In this document: positions 21,335-31,597 of the stretch, piece after piece | Position numbering within the stretch: position 1 is the first letter of the stretch | Layout of the letters: each line of letters starts with the position of its first letter | Assembly (NCBI GenBank): GCA_900095095.1 | Contig: FMBT01000552.1 | Span: forward strand, 1 to 55,402 | Length of the DNA stretch: 55,402 bases | Source: Fragilariopsis cylindrus CCMP1102 | Lineage: Eukaryota > Bacillariophyta > Bacillariophyceae > Bacillariales > Bacillariaceae | Direction of reading: 5' to 3' | Translations under genes and position numbers: made by a program | Notes under the pieces: model-generated | Databases searched by the model: none | Seen by the model: the letters and a program-made list of their open reading frames with translations, nothing else | What the model was told of the DNA's origin: nothing

Positions 21335-21633
21335 CATTCGATTGTTTCGAGTCGTTTCCTTTCGTAGTCGTGGTGTCCTAGTACCTGTCGTATGTTCACT
21401 ATGACGGGATAATGAAGGATTGATTTTTTGACTTTTCCAACGAAAGTTTTTTTTGATTTACTCGGGTCTTTTTTCTATCTGACGCCATTCGATTGTTTTG
21501 AGTCTTTTCCTTTCGTAGTCGTCGTGTCCTAGTACCTGTCGTATGTTCACTATGACGGGATAATGAAAGGATTGATTTTTTGACTTTTCCACGAAAGTTT
21601 TTTTTGATTTACTCGGGTCTTTTTCTATCTGGC
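21335..21633. repeat. tandem duplication of a 150-bp unit
   Basis: Unit 1 (21335-21485) and unit 2 (21486-21633) share CATTCGATTGTTT, CTAGTACCTGTCGTATGTTC and a long T-rich tail with only scattered substitutions and homopolymer length changes. It lies in the convergent spacer between the TPS gene and the acidic unknown gene and slightly overlaps the inferred end of the latter. The rest of 21062-21624 holds no gene. Confidence 0.92.
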
Positions 21634-23568
21634 GTGGACGCTGGTCTGGCTGAAACAGCCTAGACTTTCCGGCAGGTTCGAAACTCCATCCATATCTTCA
21701 GTTGATAAGTTTCTTTCCTTTCTATTTTCATTCTTTTCTGGATCCAAATCACTAGGCACCCTTTCCACCTGAACAAAAGCTGAAGTCGAAGTCAAGCCTG
21801 ACTGAGCAAGATGGGAACTATCATTCATTATTTCGCCAATATCATCAGCATCTGTAGTTCTACCACCGTTGGAGAGGTAATCTTCTGATGTTAGATCAGC
21901 TGTTTTATTGCACCCCTCCTTCTCTTGTTCCTCCTCCTCCTTCCTCCTCCTCTACGTGCGGTGGTTCATTCCATAATCCCTGCTGAGTTAGCCATTTCTT
22001 TCGGTACGCGAATGTCTGATACTGGCTGGGTGTTTCACAATACCTGCAACTACATTGAAATTTAATGCGTGGTTGCGCACGTGGTCTTTCTAGACGATAC
22101 CGACGTTCCCATACTTTTTCTGCTACTTGCTGAGCAATAGCCTCCTTTAATTCTATATCAGATAGTTTTTGCGGTACAGATTTAATACTGGACTTTGGAC
22201 GGTTGGTAATTTAACATCATCTAAACTGTCGTAATGAATTTGTTCAGACTCAGTATCATCTTCTTCATCTTTCCATTCTCGATCCAAGTACATGTCAGTT
22301 AGATACATAGTACGAATACGTTTGTGTTGATTTATATCATCAATATCAACATCATCACCGTGAGTGCTCTTATTCGATAAAAAGCGATCATAGTTGGTTG
22401 TAATTTTAGGCTTTAATGCCTTAATTCCTCCTAAAGCGCATGCCTCATTAAAAACAGTAAATTGAACAGGATTTGGATTGTTGCTGATTTTTGGGAATGT
22501 GACAATTTCTTTTCCTTTAACCCAAGTAGCAGAAGGCAATTCTAATAATGGTTTGTACTTTTCACTCTGCGTCCCGTTTGCTTCTATAGTATGTTCATTT
22601 AATCTTGTAAAACGTGCAATCTCTAATGCTTCCATAAGTGAAGGCTTAGATTTGATTTTATGTTCTTCAGGAACCTTACGACATCGTGCTTCCATCTGAG
22701 CTTGAAAGATCATAGATTGTAGTGCCGCAGATATTACACCAATTTTTATTTCATATGGCTCTTCTTCAGGAATAATAATTGGAGGCAATGGGGATGTATC
22801 ATCAATCTTATCATTGTCTACGATATTAGGTTCCATGGCTATTGACTCTAGTTCTTGGTAATACTGTTTTTCTGCATCAAGACGTCGTTGTCGTTCTTCT
22901 TGTTCAGCATATTCAATATTTCGAGAATGGATTAATTTCATTTTCTCTAGATTATCTTCGTCTATGTTGCTGAACTCTACTACTTCCTCTACTTCACTGA
23001 TTTTATCTTTTGTGATCTCAACTTCCGTGAAGTCATCATCGCCTTCGCCTTCATCTTCGTCGCTCCAAGATGATGCTATAGGATAAAAACATGCCTCCGT
23101 GTGATGAGTTTTACTTGGATACCGTGGAAGTTTTCGTTGCACTAATTCAATTTCTATCTTTCTAACATATAACGGGACAGGTGCATGTTGCTTTTCGTGT
23201 ATATCATCGTCTTGTTTAATTTGTTGTTGTTGGTCTTGATTTATTATTACACCACGTTCATTCGTTGTTGTTGTTGTCGTTGTTGTTGGAGTTTGTCTAA
23301 AAAAACCGTTACCGAAAAATCGTCTAAGCCTACGATTATTCCTTCCAGTGTCGTCTTCGCTTTGATGATGATGATGATTACTACGAAGAAGATGAAAGAA
23401 AATATCATCATCTTCTAGACGCAAGGAAGCCTGTCGAGGTAATTCGACACCATCCCAATTACTTCGTGAACAACCAAAATTGAAGTAATTTTTATTATCT
23501 CCTGTAGCGGAATAACTCCTCATTGCTTTAGGAATTCTGGTCGTGGTACATTTCTCGTCGTCCGGCAT
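21625..23568 (-). CDS. unknown acidic protein, conserved-looking C-terminal Cys segment
   Basis: Not recognised. A clean 471-codon frame (23568-22153) begins MPDDEKCTTTRIPKAMRSYS. It is rich in Asp/Glu with His and Thr runs and has a charged helical stretch (EYAEQEERQRRLDAEKQYYQ). A frame break near 22,185 leads to a second segment that looks genuine: KLSDIELKEAIAQQVAEKVW, CSCRYCETPSQYQ and FAYRKKWLTQQGLW. A third break in the GGA-rich tract near 21,950 leads to the last piece ending at 21625. The total would be about 645 residues. The low-complexity first half and ordered end suggest a mostly disordered protein with a small C-terminal domain. No membrane segment or signal peptide is visible. 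Function unknown. Confidence 0.65.
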
Positions 23569-23993
23569 TGCATTTCAGTAGTCAAGCATTAATAATGTGT
23601 ATGTGGCGGAACAAAAGTGTATACCTGTACAATACATCCAAGCATTGAAGTTATTGCAATGACAGTACTCGCCTTTATTTTGTTGGAAGTGTCATTAACG
23701 TCACAACACATATATGCGAATAGCGATCCAGTCACAAATCAATAATCTCTGCACTTTTTACATGCCTCCAAATTTTCAAGCATAAGTAGTTTTTTGGCGT
23801 AATTAAAATTTACATAAGGATATTGAAAAAATATTACATTAAGTAAAATCGTTGACAGAGTGTACGGGTAGTGTAAAGAGAAAAGCAGACAAAAACGAAT
23901 AAATAAACTCAATGTCTTTTCTTCAAAGGAAAGGATACGAATTTCCGTGCGGGATAAGTAAAGCAGAAACAGACAAACGAATAAATTAACTCA
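23569..23993. other. divergent spacer
   Basis: 425 bp between the acidic unknown gene (-) and the SDR relic (+). It is AT-rich. An ACGTCA word lies near 23,698. Its right end contains the first copy of the duplicated leader described separately. Confidence 0.5.
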
Positions 23994-24020
23994 ATGTCTT
24001 CTTCTTCACCGGAAAGGATA
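23874..24020. repeat. tandem duplication of leader and start codon
   Basis: Two imperfect copies with a period of about 82 bp, starting near 23,874 and 23,956. Both contain a CGAATAAAT..ACTCAATGTCTT core followed by a GGAAAGGATAC word. The ATG and first codons of the SDR relic are present twice, at about 23,912 and at 23,994. Confidence 0.85.
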
Positions 24021-24617
24021 CTGTTTATCGCGGGTGGGACTGATGGTATAGGTTTTCATTGTTGATAGAAGAATGTAAACGATGCAAGTACTCAAAAATT
24101 TATGTCCTTGGTCGGAACTTTGATCGTCTAAAAAAGCAGTTGTTGTTGAATACGCGTTCGGTCCCTGATATCGTCGAACTTTCATGCGATATAACTCAGC
24201 AAGACGAGATCAAAACGACATTATCAAGAATTAAAGATGAATCCATTCACGATTTTATTCTTACAATCGGAACCTTTCATCGTGGCAACATTGCTGATAT
24301 AACTACGACGACATCGTTGCTAATCATTCCATCTTAATTGTATTTCTACAATCAATTTAATCCGTTCTATACTAACGAAACTAGTGAAAGGGCAAAGTCA
24401 GATCTTAGTTTGTACTGCAAGCGTTGCCGTGACGGCTCGGAGTCCGTATGGTTTGCAGAGCTGTACTAAAGCCGCATTGCGATCATTCATCGACACACTT
24501 CGTATTGAACTTAAGGGAACTACACGAGTTATGAATATTATGCCACCATCAGTCGATACACGAATATTTTCAAAAGCTGATGATCATCGTAACACAGACA
24601 ATACCCACCACCATTAG
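23994..24617 (+). pseudogene. short-chain dehydrogenase/reductase relic
   Basis: SDRs are NAD(P)-dependent oxidoreductases with a Rossmann fold. The start MSSSSPERILFIAGGTDGIG carries the glycine-rich nucleotide-binding motif. It continues YSKIYVLGRNFDRLKKQLL, then a strand-helix region, then ILVCTASVAVTARSPYG and SCTKAALRSFIDTLRIEL. Frame breaks fall at about 24,058 and 24,350. The usual YxxxK is QSCTK, so the catalytic Tyr is absent, and the NNAG turn reads TIGTF. The total of about 200 residues is short for the family. Decay is likely. Alternatively it is a divergent non-catalytic SDR with consensus errors. Confidence 0.7.
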
Positions 24618-24899
24618 AGTGGTGGTTGGTATGCAATACATGCTCGATTGTCCGTTTGATATTTGCATTCCCGAATTACTGATAGAGCAACATCAATTCG
24701 ACGAACAACAATTACCAGGCTGATGACGTGGCTACGTTGCGTTGCGTTGCGTTACATAATGTACTGCACTCGTACTACTACTATGTAGTGATTGGTTACA
24801 AGTCATATTAGCTATTTATTTATGATTAGGAGTTAATATTTATATTATGTTTAAAATGGTCCAATAATATTTTTCTTTCTTTCTTTCTTTTTTCCCTTA

Positions 24900-26428
24900 T
24901 CAGTAAAATTTAGAATGACTGTATTTCTTTGCAAACCGGGCAAACCGCTGTGGGGTAATGATTCTGTTCGATTGATCCGAATTGGTACACTCTTGGAGAG
25001 ATTGCAAAAATACATCAAACTCTGGTCCGTTGCAATTGTCAGAGTGAGCTCGTGGATGACTTGAATCAATTTGGGTGTAACTAATCCCTCCATACTGGCT
25101 TGGTGCCACAACGCAACGGTCATGTTTCCTCTAGTACGACTGGGTGGAATACAAGCTTTAATAGTCTGCAAGAGATAAATTATCGATGCCGCATTACGTT
25201 TTGGCAAACCGTGTTTATTGTGTGTAAGATGATTGTAAACGCCGAAACCGTATGCTAATCCTTGATCAACAATGAGACCCCGTCGTTCTTTGTTATCATC
25301 TCCATTCGCTGCCAAACAGAGATTTCCAATACCACGGAGGGTGGCATTGTATGTGACCATCGTGGGGACTGTTGAGGGGAACCAGTACTGATCTCCACTG
25401 TCACTTTTGTTGTTGTTGTGCTGATTGTTGAGATCGTGAGCCTTCCACGCCGCTACGGAAACTCGGTATAGATCATCCGGTTCTAATAGTTGCAAATATG
25501 TATCATTGCTAGCATCTATTGAAAATTGCGTGGCACACGCCATTGCATCCAAAATAGTATCGTACATATTTGTCGTGACTCCTGGTATGGCAAAGTCATC
25601 GTCTTTACCGATCAAGGTTTTCTGCTCCTGCAGCTGTTGATCTCGGGCGTCGACTTCAAGCTTATCTTCAACGGCGGATACAAATAGATCATCTACGGGT
25701 TTTCCGTTTCGATTTCTGCATTCAAGTCTTCATTGTCACTGTCACTGCTGCTACCACTACTAATACCGCCTACGCTTAACGTTGATGAAGGAGAGGAAGC
25801 AATTCCCGTATTTTTATAATTTAGTGTTTCCCATCGTAGTCGTTGGTACATCTCTCCTTCTTGGTGGAATCGATCCATAACATCCACCATTGTTTCCAGC
25901 ATAACGGAGGCCTCGTCCGGATTGACATCACCACCATCAAGACCAACACCACCGCATAATGTTAAGGGAGAAATATTTCGATTGTATCCTCTTAGCAAGT
26001 ATTCCACTAATTCACCAGACTCGTGTGCGACTGCGTATGCCTCATCACGGTCATTTTCTATGGTCGTCGACTTTGTTTTGATATTTTGACAAAACAGGAA
26101 CCGATTGGGGTTTCTAATATTTGTTGAGTAAGTTCCTGTAATTCGGTAGGATCACGGCACACAGGAGGTGGTCCCCTCGATGAATGCTGCGTGGGAATAA
26201 GCCGTTTTGGGCGTGAGGACTTGTTGTCGATTCGTTTGCTGTTGATGTTGTCGTTGTTTTTGTTGAAAAGGATCGTCCAAATAAATTCAAAGTCTGATCC
26301 GCATTATGTTTTTCTCTCGTCAGCATACGCGCCGTTATTCTTCGAGGTCCTCGTCGCGACAGAGGAGAAGCATTATAGCAGCTACTACCTTTGCTTTGCA
26401 AGACAGTCCGGAAGGAACAGAAGGCCAT
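24900..26428 (-). CDS. PPR-like, probably organelle-targeted protein, frame-broken
   Basis: The N-terminus (MAFCSFRTVLQSKGSSCYNA, then many Arg/Ser/Thr and RSFSTK) resembles a mitochondrial transit peptide. Later segments show the helical-repeat texture of PPR-like proteins: ESGELVEYLLRGYNRN, MVTYNATLRGIGNLCLAANG, AASIIYLLQTIKACIPPSRT and MTVALWHQASMEGLVTPKL. The end reads FDVFLQSLQECTNS and PQRFARFAKKYSH. It would act in organelle RNA handling if the PPR assignment is right; no RNA-code motif was read. Frame breaks lie near 26,185, 26,075, 25,690 and 25,055, and each rejoins into plausible sequence. Total length is about 505 residues. The repeated breaks make pseudogene and consensus error equally possible. 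Confidence 0.6.
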
Positions 26429-26574
26429 ACTTGTACAGAAAAAAACGAGTGAGGACTATTATACACTCTACTGACCATGTACTCGTCAACTGAAGCGTTG
26501 TTTGTTGTTGTTGTTGCTGTTGCTGCTGATACAACTAAGTACAGAATACAAGTATTGGGTTTTTGATTATACAA

Positions 26575-26947
26575 CGCACAACATTTACTTTACTTTTATT
26601 CACCTGTTAATATTCTAAATTCCAGATTCCGCATTCCGTTTCGAATCTTTTCCTTTATTTTTGACGCGCGTAATATCTTTAATTCGAACTTAAGCTTATT
26701 ATATATATATATATTTATATATATATTATAATGTAGGCTATTATTATCTCTTATTACTACTATATATCATCAGATCGTCTAGTTACTTTCATTACTGGTG
26801 TATTAGAAGGGGCCCCATAATCATCAGGTATGTTTTTCACAATGATTAATACTTTCTTTTTTGACAATCTCAATTGCAGTTAGTTTTTGTACAGTAGCTA
26901 GTAACATAATACTAGAACAAATTTAGGTCGCAACGAAAATTAGTACG
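26575..26947. other. AT-rich spacer with (TA)n
   Basis: The spacer between the PPR-like and Smr genes is strongly AT-rich, with (TA)n runs at about 26,700-26,730. No coding region is supported. It would contain the promoter of the PPR-like gene and the 3' flank of the Smr gene. Confidence 0.55.
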
Positions 26948-27077
26948 TTAACGTAGTACGAAATACTGCACTAGATAAATAAGAAGCCATCGAGACTTAA
27001 TATTGTGTCTAACTAGAAAACAGCGATATTTTAGAATCCATTCCTTCAATCGAATCATAATTTCATTATTGTTATTG

Positions 27078-27661
27078 TTATTGACTAGGTTTGAGTGTGA
27101 CTTTAAAGGCACCATTACCGTTAACAGATTCGTAATATGATCTTGCTGTTGTAGCAATTCTTCAACTTTTGGCCGTATCACTGCCTTATGATCAGAAGAA
27201 TGATGTCCCGCTCCAGTTATTACTAGGACAGTTTTTCTATTTTTAGAATTTGACTTTTTACACCAGTATTTCAAAAAGGCAGTTGCTGCATCAATCGCTT
27301 CATTTACAAACAAACCATGTAAGTCAATTTCTCCACTTGTTTGCCAATTCTGTGATTGTAAAATAAGATTGGATGCTTTCTTATTTGTATCATCCTGTTT
27401 CGTTTTCCATTTCTTTTTTTGTTCACTTAACGTATGCGCCTTGCCTTTATCACCCCTTTTGTATGCATCTTGTGACTCTTTAGCACAATGAACTAATTTC
27501 TCGTGATATGTACTGGCCTGATCGCGGAGTGCAATCACGTCATCGGTCACAAAGGCTTGTTCGCCTTTTCGTTGCTTTTTCGATGGAGGAAGAGTCGTAG
27601 CAGGACGAGAAGGATGTTGAGGAGAATCTACTGCCGATGACGATCCGAAGCAATTTCCCAT
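27078..27661 (-). CDS. DUF1771-Smr domain protein
   Basis: Smr domains bind or cut nucleic acids. The DUF1771-Smr pairing occurs in eukaryotic proteins such as the N4BP2 family. Residues 1-40 are polar with MGNCFGSS at the start, where Gly2 could be myristoylated. The DUF1771 helices run from about 44 to 110 (YHEKLVHCAKESQDAYKRGD). The Smr core follows with EIDLHGLFVNEAIDAATAFL and TVLVITGAGHHSSDHKAVIR. One break near 27,130 separates the last strand. Across it the sequence reads SVNGNGAFKVTLKPSQ and stops at 27078, the normal Smr ending, whereas the uninterrupted frame runs into an Asn-run and a long foreign tail. The shifted end is therefore preferred. Confidence 0.85.
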
Positions 27662-28052
27662 CTTATTCTACAAAGAATAGTCTCCACTTTGCTAGCTACT
27701 ACGGGGATCCAGGTTGGAGGTATTGTAGTTAATAGAGTTGCGACGATCGCCTACAATAGCTAATATATCGATCTACGGTATCAAGAATCAAGAAGAAAAA
27801 TTATGTAAGAATTGTTCAGATGTCAGATTGAAAATTATTTAATTCGATTCATTCGATTCAAAAATCGCGCCATCACCGATCACCACAGCCACGCAAAAGT
27901 GATTGAGATTTGAATATTGTTCTGTCAATCATAAAAGCACTCATTCATACACTCATCACATCACATCACATCACACCCTTTACATTGTAGACTCATCACA
28001 GTATTATCAATCCTTTCTTGCAGCGCATTTGGAAATATACAACTATTCAACA
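27662..28052. promoter_or_regulatory. divergent intergenic region
   Basis: 390 bp between the start codons of the Smr gene (-) and a plastid protein gene (+), so it should carry both promoters. It contains a short CATCA repeat at about 27,955-27,975. No defined factor site is assigned. Confidence 0.45.
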
Positions 28053-28734
28053 ATGAAAACTACGCAATCGTATTACGCCTCTGGCGTTTTAATTTTAGTG
28101 TCGATTGCTGCCCAGACATTAGCTTTCGTCCCTATCGACAATCAACACAACAAAATTTCAATCAGAACGTCTGTAATAGATGTAACCACGACGACGACGA
28201 AACTTCAAGTTCTATGGGACCCTCTCAATGAGATAGAACATGACGTAGGATTAGTAGAATTTCCTACAGACAAACAACGGATGGCAATTAAGAAAGAAGC
28301 AAAGCAACGAAAATCTCGCAAGCAATTGCCTTACTTTTCTTTATCAGAAGAAGAAATGAATGGAGAATGGTCGGATGAAACTTTTTCGACCGTATGGAAA
28401 CAATTGACCGAAACAGAAATGATGGAAATCAAGGGGGTTTGTAGAACAGACAGACGTGCCGTCTTTCGACAAGCGAAACTTTTCTGTGAGGAATTGGAAG
28501 ATATGATTTCGAGTAGCAACGATGAAAGACGATGAAGACGACGATGAAGAAGCGCGAGGTTTACCCGTAGCACTCATATCTACGAAAGGGCACACAGCCT
28601 TGATTTTTTGTCCGACGCTTCCACAAGAGCATCCTGACAAATTCATACTTAGAACTAGTGTCGGACAAAAGAATGTATGGAGATCCCGGCCGAAGGCACT
28701 ACGAGATAATAGAGGACAAATCATCAAGGAATAA
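28053..28734 (+). CDS. plastid-targeted protein of unknown function
   Basis: The chosen start at 28053 gives MKTTQSYYASGVLILVSIAA and a signal peptide followed by TLAFVP. This matches the diatom plastid-targeting signature in which Phe follows the signal cleavage site. The mature part is charged and helical (QRMAIKKEAKQRKSRKQLPY, FSTVWKQLTETEMMEIKG). At 28,515-28,525 the frame changes. The second piece is an acidic run and then GLPVALISTKGHTALIFCPT and ILRTSVGQKNVWRSRPKAL, ending at 28734. Joined length is about 226 residues. The second piece has strand-like order and probably belongs to the same protein. Not recognised as a named family. The plastid location is inferred from the N-terminus only. 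Confidence 0.68.
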
Positions 28735-29240
28735 TCAAAGATGGAGTGATATCGGCGTTGTGTCTTAGAGAAACAGGTAGCGAATCAATTTGAATATATA
28801 TTTGCAAAGGAAAATAATATAAATGTATTTTTGTTTCAGATAATTAATGATCTTTGTAACATCTCAACTACATGCACTACTATGCTTTGAATGGAATCTT
28901 ATTTTATGATTTATCAATTTCTGTAGATTGAACATAGATATACTTTAATATCATTGTATGATGGGTCATTAGAGTAAACAATTTTCAGTGCATCATAATA
29001 TTATGGAATATTTCGATGGCATCAATTGTAATGCCTGTACCGTACAGTATGCTGTTTTGTATTTGTCCATTATTTTTTGATACTACCGAGCTTAAAATGA
29101 TTCATTCATATGAAATAATTAGAACGACGGACGGACGAAGAAAGAAAAGAAAATTTGTTTTATTAACAACAAACAAAGAGAAGAGAAAAGTTAGTCAGAA
29201 AAAGCAGAAATAAAATTTTCCAACCACGCTAAAACATCTA
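28735..29240. other. AT-rich spacer
   Basis: About 500 bp downstream of the plastid protein gene and left of the TA-flanked element. Reading frames are short and lysine-rich from AT-rich DNA; nothing is supported as a gene. Confidence 0.5.
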
Positions 29241-29746
29241 CTGGAGGACCCGGTCGAAATAATTATCGTGGAAAAACGTTGGTTCCCGCGCGAACATTTA
29301 GGAGGGTAAGAAAAACCTTCCACCGTATGGTTCGATTTTTTTCTAAATAAATCTAAATTTTTCTAAATAAATCTGAAATTTTCTAAATAAATCTAAATTT
29401 TTCTAAATAAATCTAAATTTTTCTAAATAAATCTAAATAATTAAAAAAAAAAACGGTTGAAGTAAATTACTATGCCCCTCACATTTCGTTAATGCGACCA
29501 ATAAATTGGAGGGCACGAAAAACTTTCTATAGTATGGTTCCATTTTTTTCTAAATAAATCTAAATTTTTCTAAATAAATCTAAATTTTTCTAAATAAATC
29601 TAAATTTTTCTAAATAAATCTAAATTTTTCTAAATAAATCTAAATAATTAAAAAAAAAACGGTTGAAGTAAATTACTAAGCCCTTTGATCGCGCGACAAT
29701 AATAAAACTTTCAATCGTTAAAATTCATTTAGGCCGGGTCCTCCTG
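29241..29746. mobile_element. TA-flanked MITE-like element with internal tandem repeats
   Basis: About 506 bp framed by imperfect terminal inverted repeats. The left end is CTGGAGGACCCGGTCGAAAT; the right end, read on the other strand, is CAGGAGGACCCGGCCTAAAT. About 18 of the first 22 bases match. A TA lies on both outer sides (29239-29240 and 29747-29748), the target duplication used by Tc1/mariner transposons. No transposase is encoded, so it would be a non-autonomous element. The interior is a direct duplication of a 180-bp unit (29299-29479 and 29506-29685), each copy containing its own 20-bp minisatellite. The terminal-repeat structure is seen directly; assignment to Tc1/mariner rests on the TA. 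Confidence 0.62.
29299..29685. repeat. 180-bp direct duplication, each with a 20-bp minisatellite
   Basis: Each unit runs from a GGAGGG..GTATGGTTC word through about five copies of the 20-bp unit TTTTTCTAAATAAATCTAAA (about 29335-29440 and 29545-29648) to a shared tail ACGGTTGAAGTAAATTACTA. Copies inside each array differ by at most a base or two. The 26 bp between units is unique. Confidence 0.93.
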
Positions 29747-29875
29747 TACTTCTGAATTCTCATCGTTGTTGGATTGTATGTTGTTGCATGTCTGCTGTGT
29801 AAATAAGATTCGACCCTCACATGAATCATTTGACGAGATTGTTGTCACCGGTATGGTTCTTCGATACTAGCTACC

Positions 29876-30625
29876 ATGATCATTAGACAGTCATTAATTT
29901 GTTATAAGCGCTATTCCCCGCTTGGTGTTTTCTGCCTTAGACATCCGTCAATTTTGTGTAAGCGTTCTTCGCCGCCGCTTGGTGTTTTCTGCTTCCGTAG
30001 TTGTACAAGTAGACGAACGATATTTACTAATGGTCAAGTTACTAAAAAGGACGATCCATATGCTATACTAGGTCTGCAATGGGGTGATGGTGCTACGACA
30101 ACCGAGATACGACAAGCCTTCCGAGAAAGAGCAAAAGTGCTACATCCCGATGTCGTAGATCAATCTGTAATGACAATCGAACAAGCTCATGAAGAATTTT
30201 TAAAACTAGCCAAAGCGTACGAAACTTTAACGAAACACTTATCACAAGACGATAAAGATAATATAGAAGAATGGAGAACATCGTTATGGCGACAATCAGA
30301 TCGGATCGCACTGGATAGGACCGATGTTGCAGGCGTTGCACGTAAACGTCCAGCGAAACCAGCACAGACACAATCATCAAACTCAAACTATGGTCGGGAA
30401 CTTGGACATCCAAGTGGTCAAGGAATAGTAAGACGGAGAGGAGAATACTTATCATCATCGGCGGGTGATGATGATTCCTCTTCTTCCATCACTGCTAGTA
30501 AGAAACTACGTAGTTCCAGTGTTGGACGAGGACAAAGTAAATGGGTGAATAAAACAAAACAAAAGGGTGAATATAAAGAATGGTCGATGCCATCTGAAGC
30601 AATCGACAATACCAGAAAAACGTGA
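29876..30625 (+). CDS. DnaJ-domain protein, probably mitochondrial
   Basis: J-domain proteins recruit and stimulate Hsp70 chaperones. The start at 29876 (MIIRQSLICYKRYSPLGVFC) gives an Arg/Ser-rich, acid-free leader typical of mitochondrial import. The J domain spans about residues 59-125: DPYAILGLQWGDGATTTEIR, then KVLHPDVVDQS with the essential HPD at 90-92, then EEFLKLAKAYETLTK. The remainder is basic and Ser/Asp-rich, ending KWVNKTKQKGEYKEWSMPSE, without zinc fingers, so it is a class C J protein of 249 residues. The leader contains a short internal duplication of PLGVFC. The frame is intact. Confidence 0.87.
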   Translation: MIIRQSLICYKRYSPLGVFCLRHPSILCKRSSPPLGVFCFRSCTSRRTIFTNGQVTKKDDPYAILGLQWGDGATTTEIRQAFRERAKVLHPDVVDQSVMTIEQAHEEFLKLAKAYETLTKHLSQDDKDNIEEWRTSLWRQSDRIALDRTDVAGVARKRPAKPAQTQSSNSNYGRELGHPSGQGIVRRRGEYLSSSAGDDDSSSSITASKKLRSSSVGRGQSKWVNKTKQKGEYKEWSMPSEAIDNTRKT

Positions 30626-30892
30626 AAGAGATGTTTACAAAACAAGTACACAACCAACAAAATTAGCATATTTCATCAGCACACATACGTAGTAGATATT
30701 GCATCAGCACACATTCAACATACGCAGTAGATTCATATTTTCGAACTTAAAATATTGATTGATTTATCTGTTCGTTCCTAGTAGAAAAGAAATTAAAACG
30801 GTGAATAATCTTCTTTTAGGATCTACTAGTGACAAGATTTTCCGGTCATGATTTCTTGTTTCAAATAGCAATTTTACTAGCGTATTATTCGA

Positions 30893-31593
30893 TCAGGCCA
30901 ATGAAGAGTCTGAATAATCTTTTAGATGTTGATCAAGACGTTCTTCACTTTTTCGTAAAGCTTCTTCGGCTTCTTGTTCTAATCGATCTGCTTCATCACT
31001 TGCTTCCATGGCACGATTTAAAGAGGAGGTGGCATCCAAACTATTTTTAGCGACTTCATCCACTTGCACCAATTGTTCCATCGTCACCCTTTTGGAACGA
31101 TCGTCAAATATATTTTCTGCTTTTTTTGCAAGTTCGGCCGTAGCCTCTGCCTCCTCTTCTGCTTTCTCACTTAATTCATTTGCTGTTTTCCGTGCCTCTA
31201 ATGCTCCTGCCCATGATGTTTCGGCATATTCCACGGCTTCTAATACATCTTCTTCCGATACCAAAAATATTCTAGTAGACGACGACTCCCGTTGTTCTTT
31301 TAAGTTTATTACTGTATTTGTAAAAAGATACGTTGTTGTCGCTTTTGTCGTTTTCCGTCGTGTCGATGACAGTACCGGCGGTGATGGCGTTGACGTTGAC
31401 GATGACGAAAAGAATAGCGGGAAATTTCCATTTCTATTCACAATAACAATATCGTCCGATCTATAACAATTCTGTGAACTGCTGCGCTAAACTCAAACGT
31501 ACAGAAAGCATCCGCACCACAGTCATTATTGTTAAAAGCCAATGATAGAACCAACAGTCCCACTAGTATAAATTTTCTTGCTATTATCATCAT
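30893..31593 (-). CDS. plastid-targeted coiled-coil protein
   Basis: The start at 31593 (MMIIARKFILVGLLVLSLAF) is a signal peptide followed by CGADAFCTF, consistent with the diatom plastid motif around a Phe. The mature part is an Ala/Glu/Lys-rich coiled coil, for example EARKTANELSEKAEEEAEAT and SDEADRLEQEAEEALRKSEE. One frame break near 31,440 separates the targeting part from the helix. Splice sites were tried here and gave no phase-compatible junction, so an indel is assumed. Total about 230 residues. Function unknown; the helical composition suggests a structural or membrane-associated role. Confidence 0.65.
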
Positions 31594-31597
31594 CGTC

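Noticed and set aside
21640..21680. GGTTCGAAACTCC as a tRNA T-arm
   Set aside because: No matching acceptor stem, D-arm or anticodon arm upstream, and the stretch fits the minus-strand protein frame.
29335..29648. Possible CRISPR array
   Set aside because: Units are contiguous without spacers, AT-rich and inside a eukaryotic TA-flanked element.
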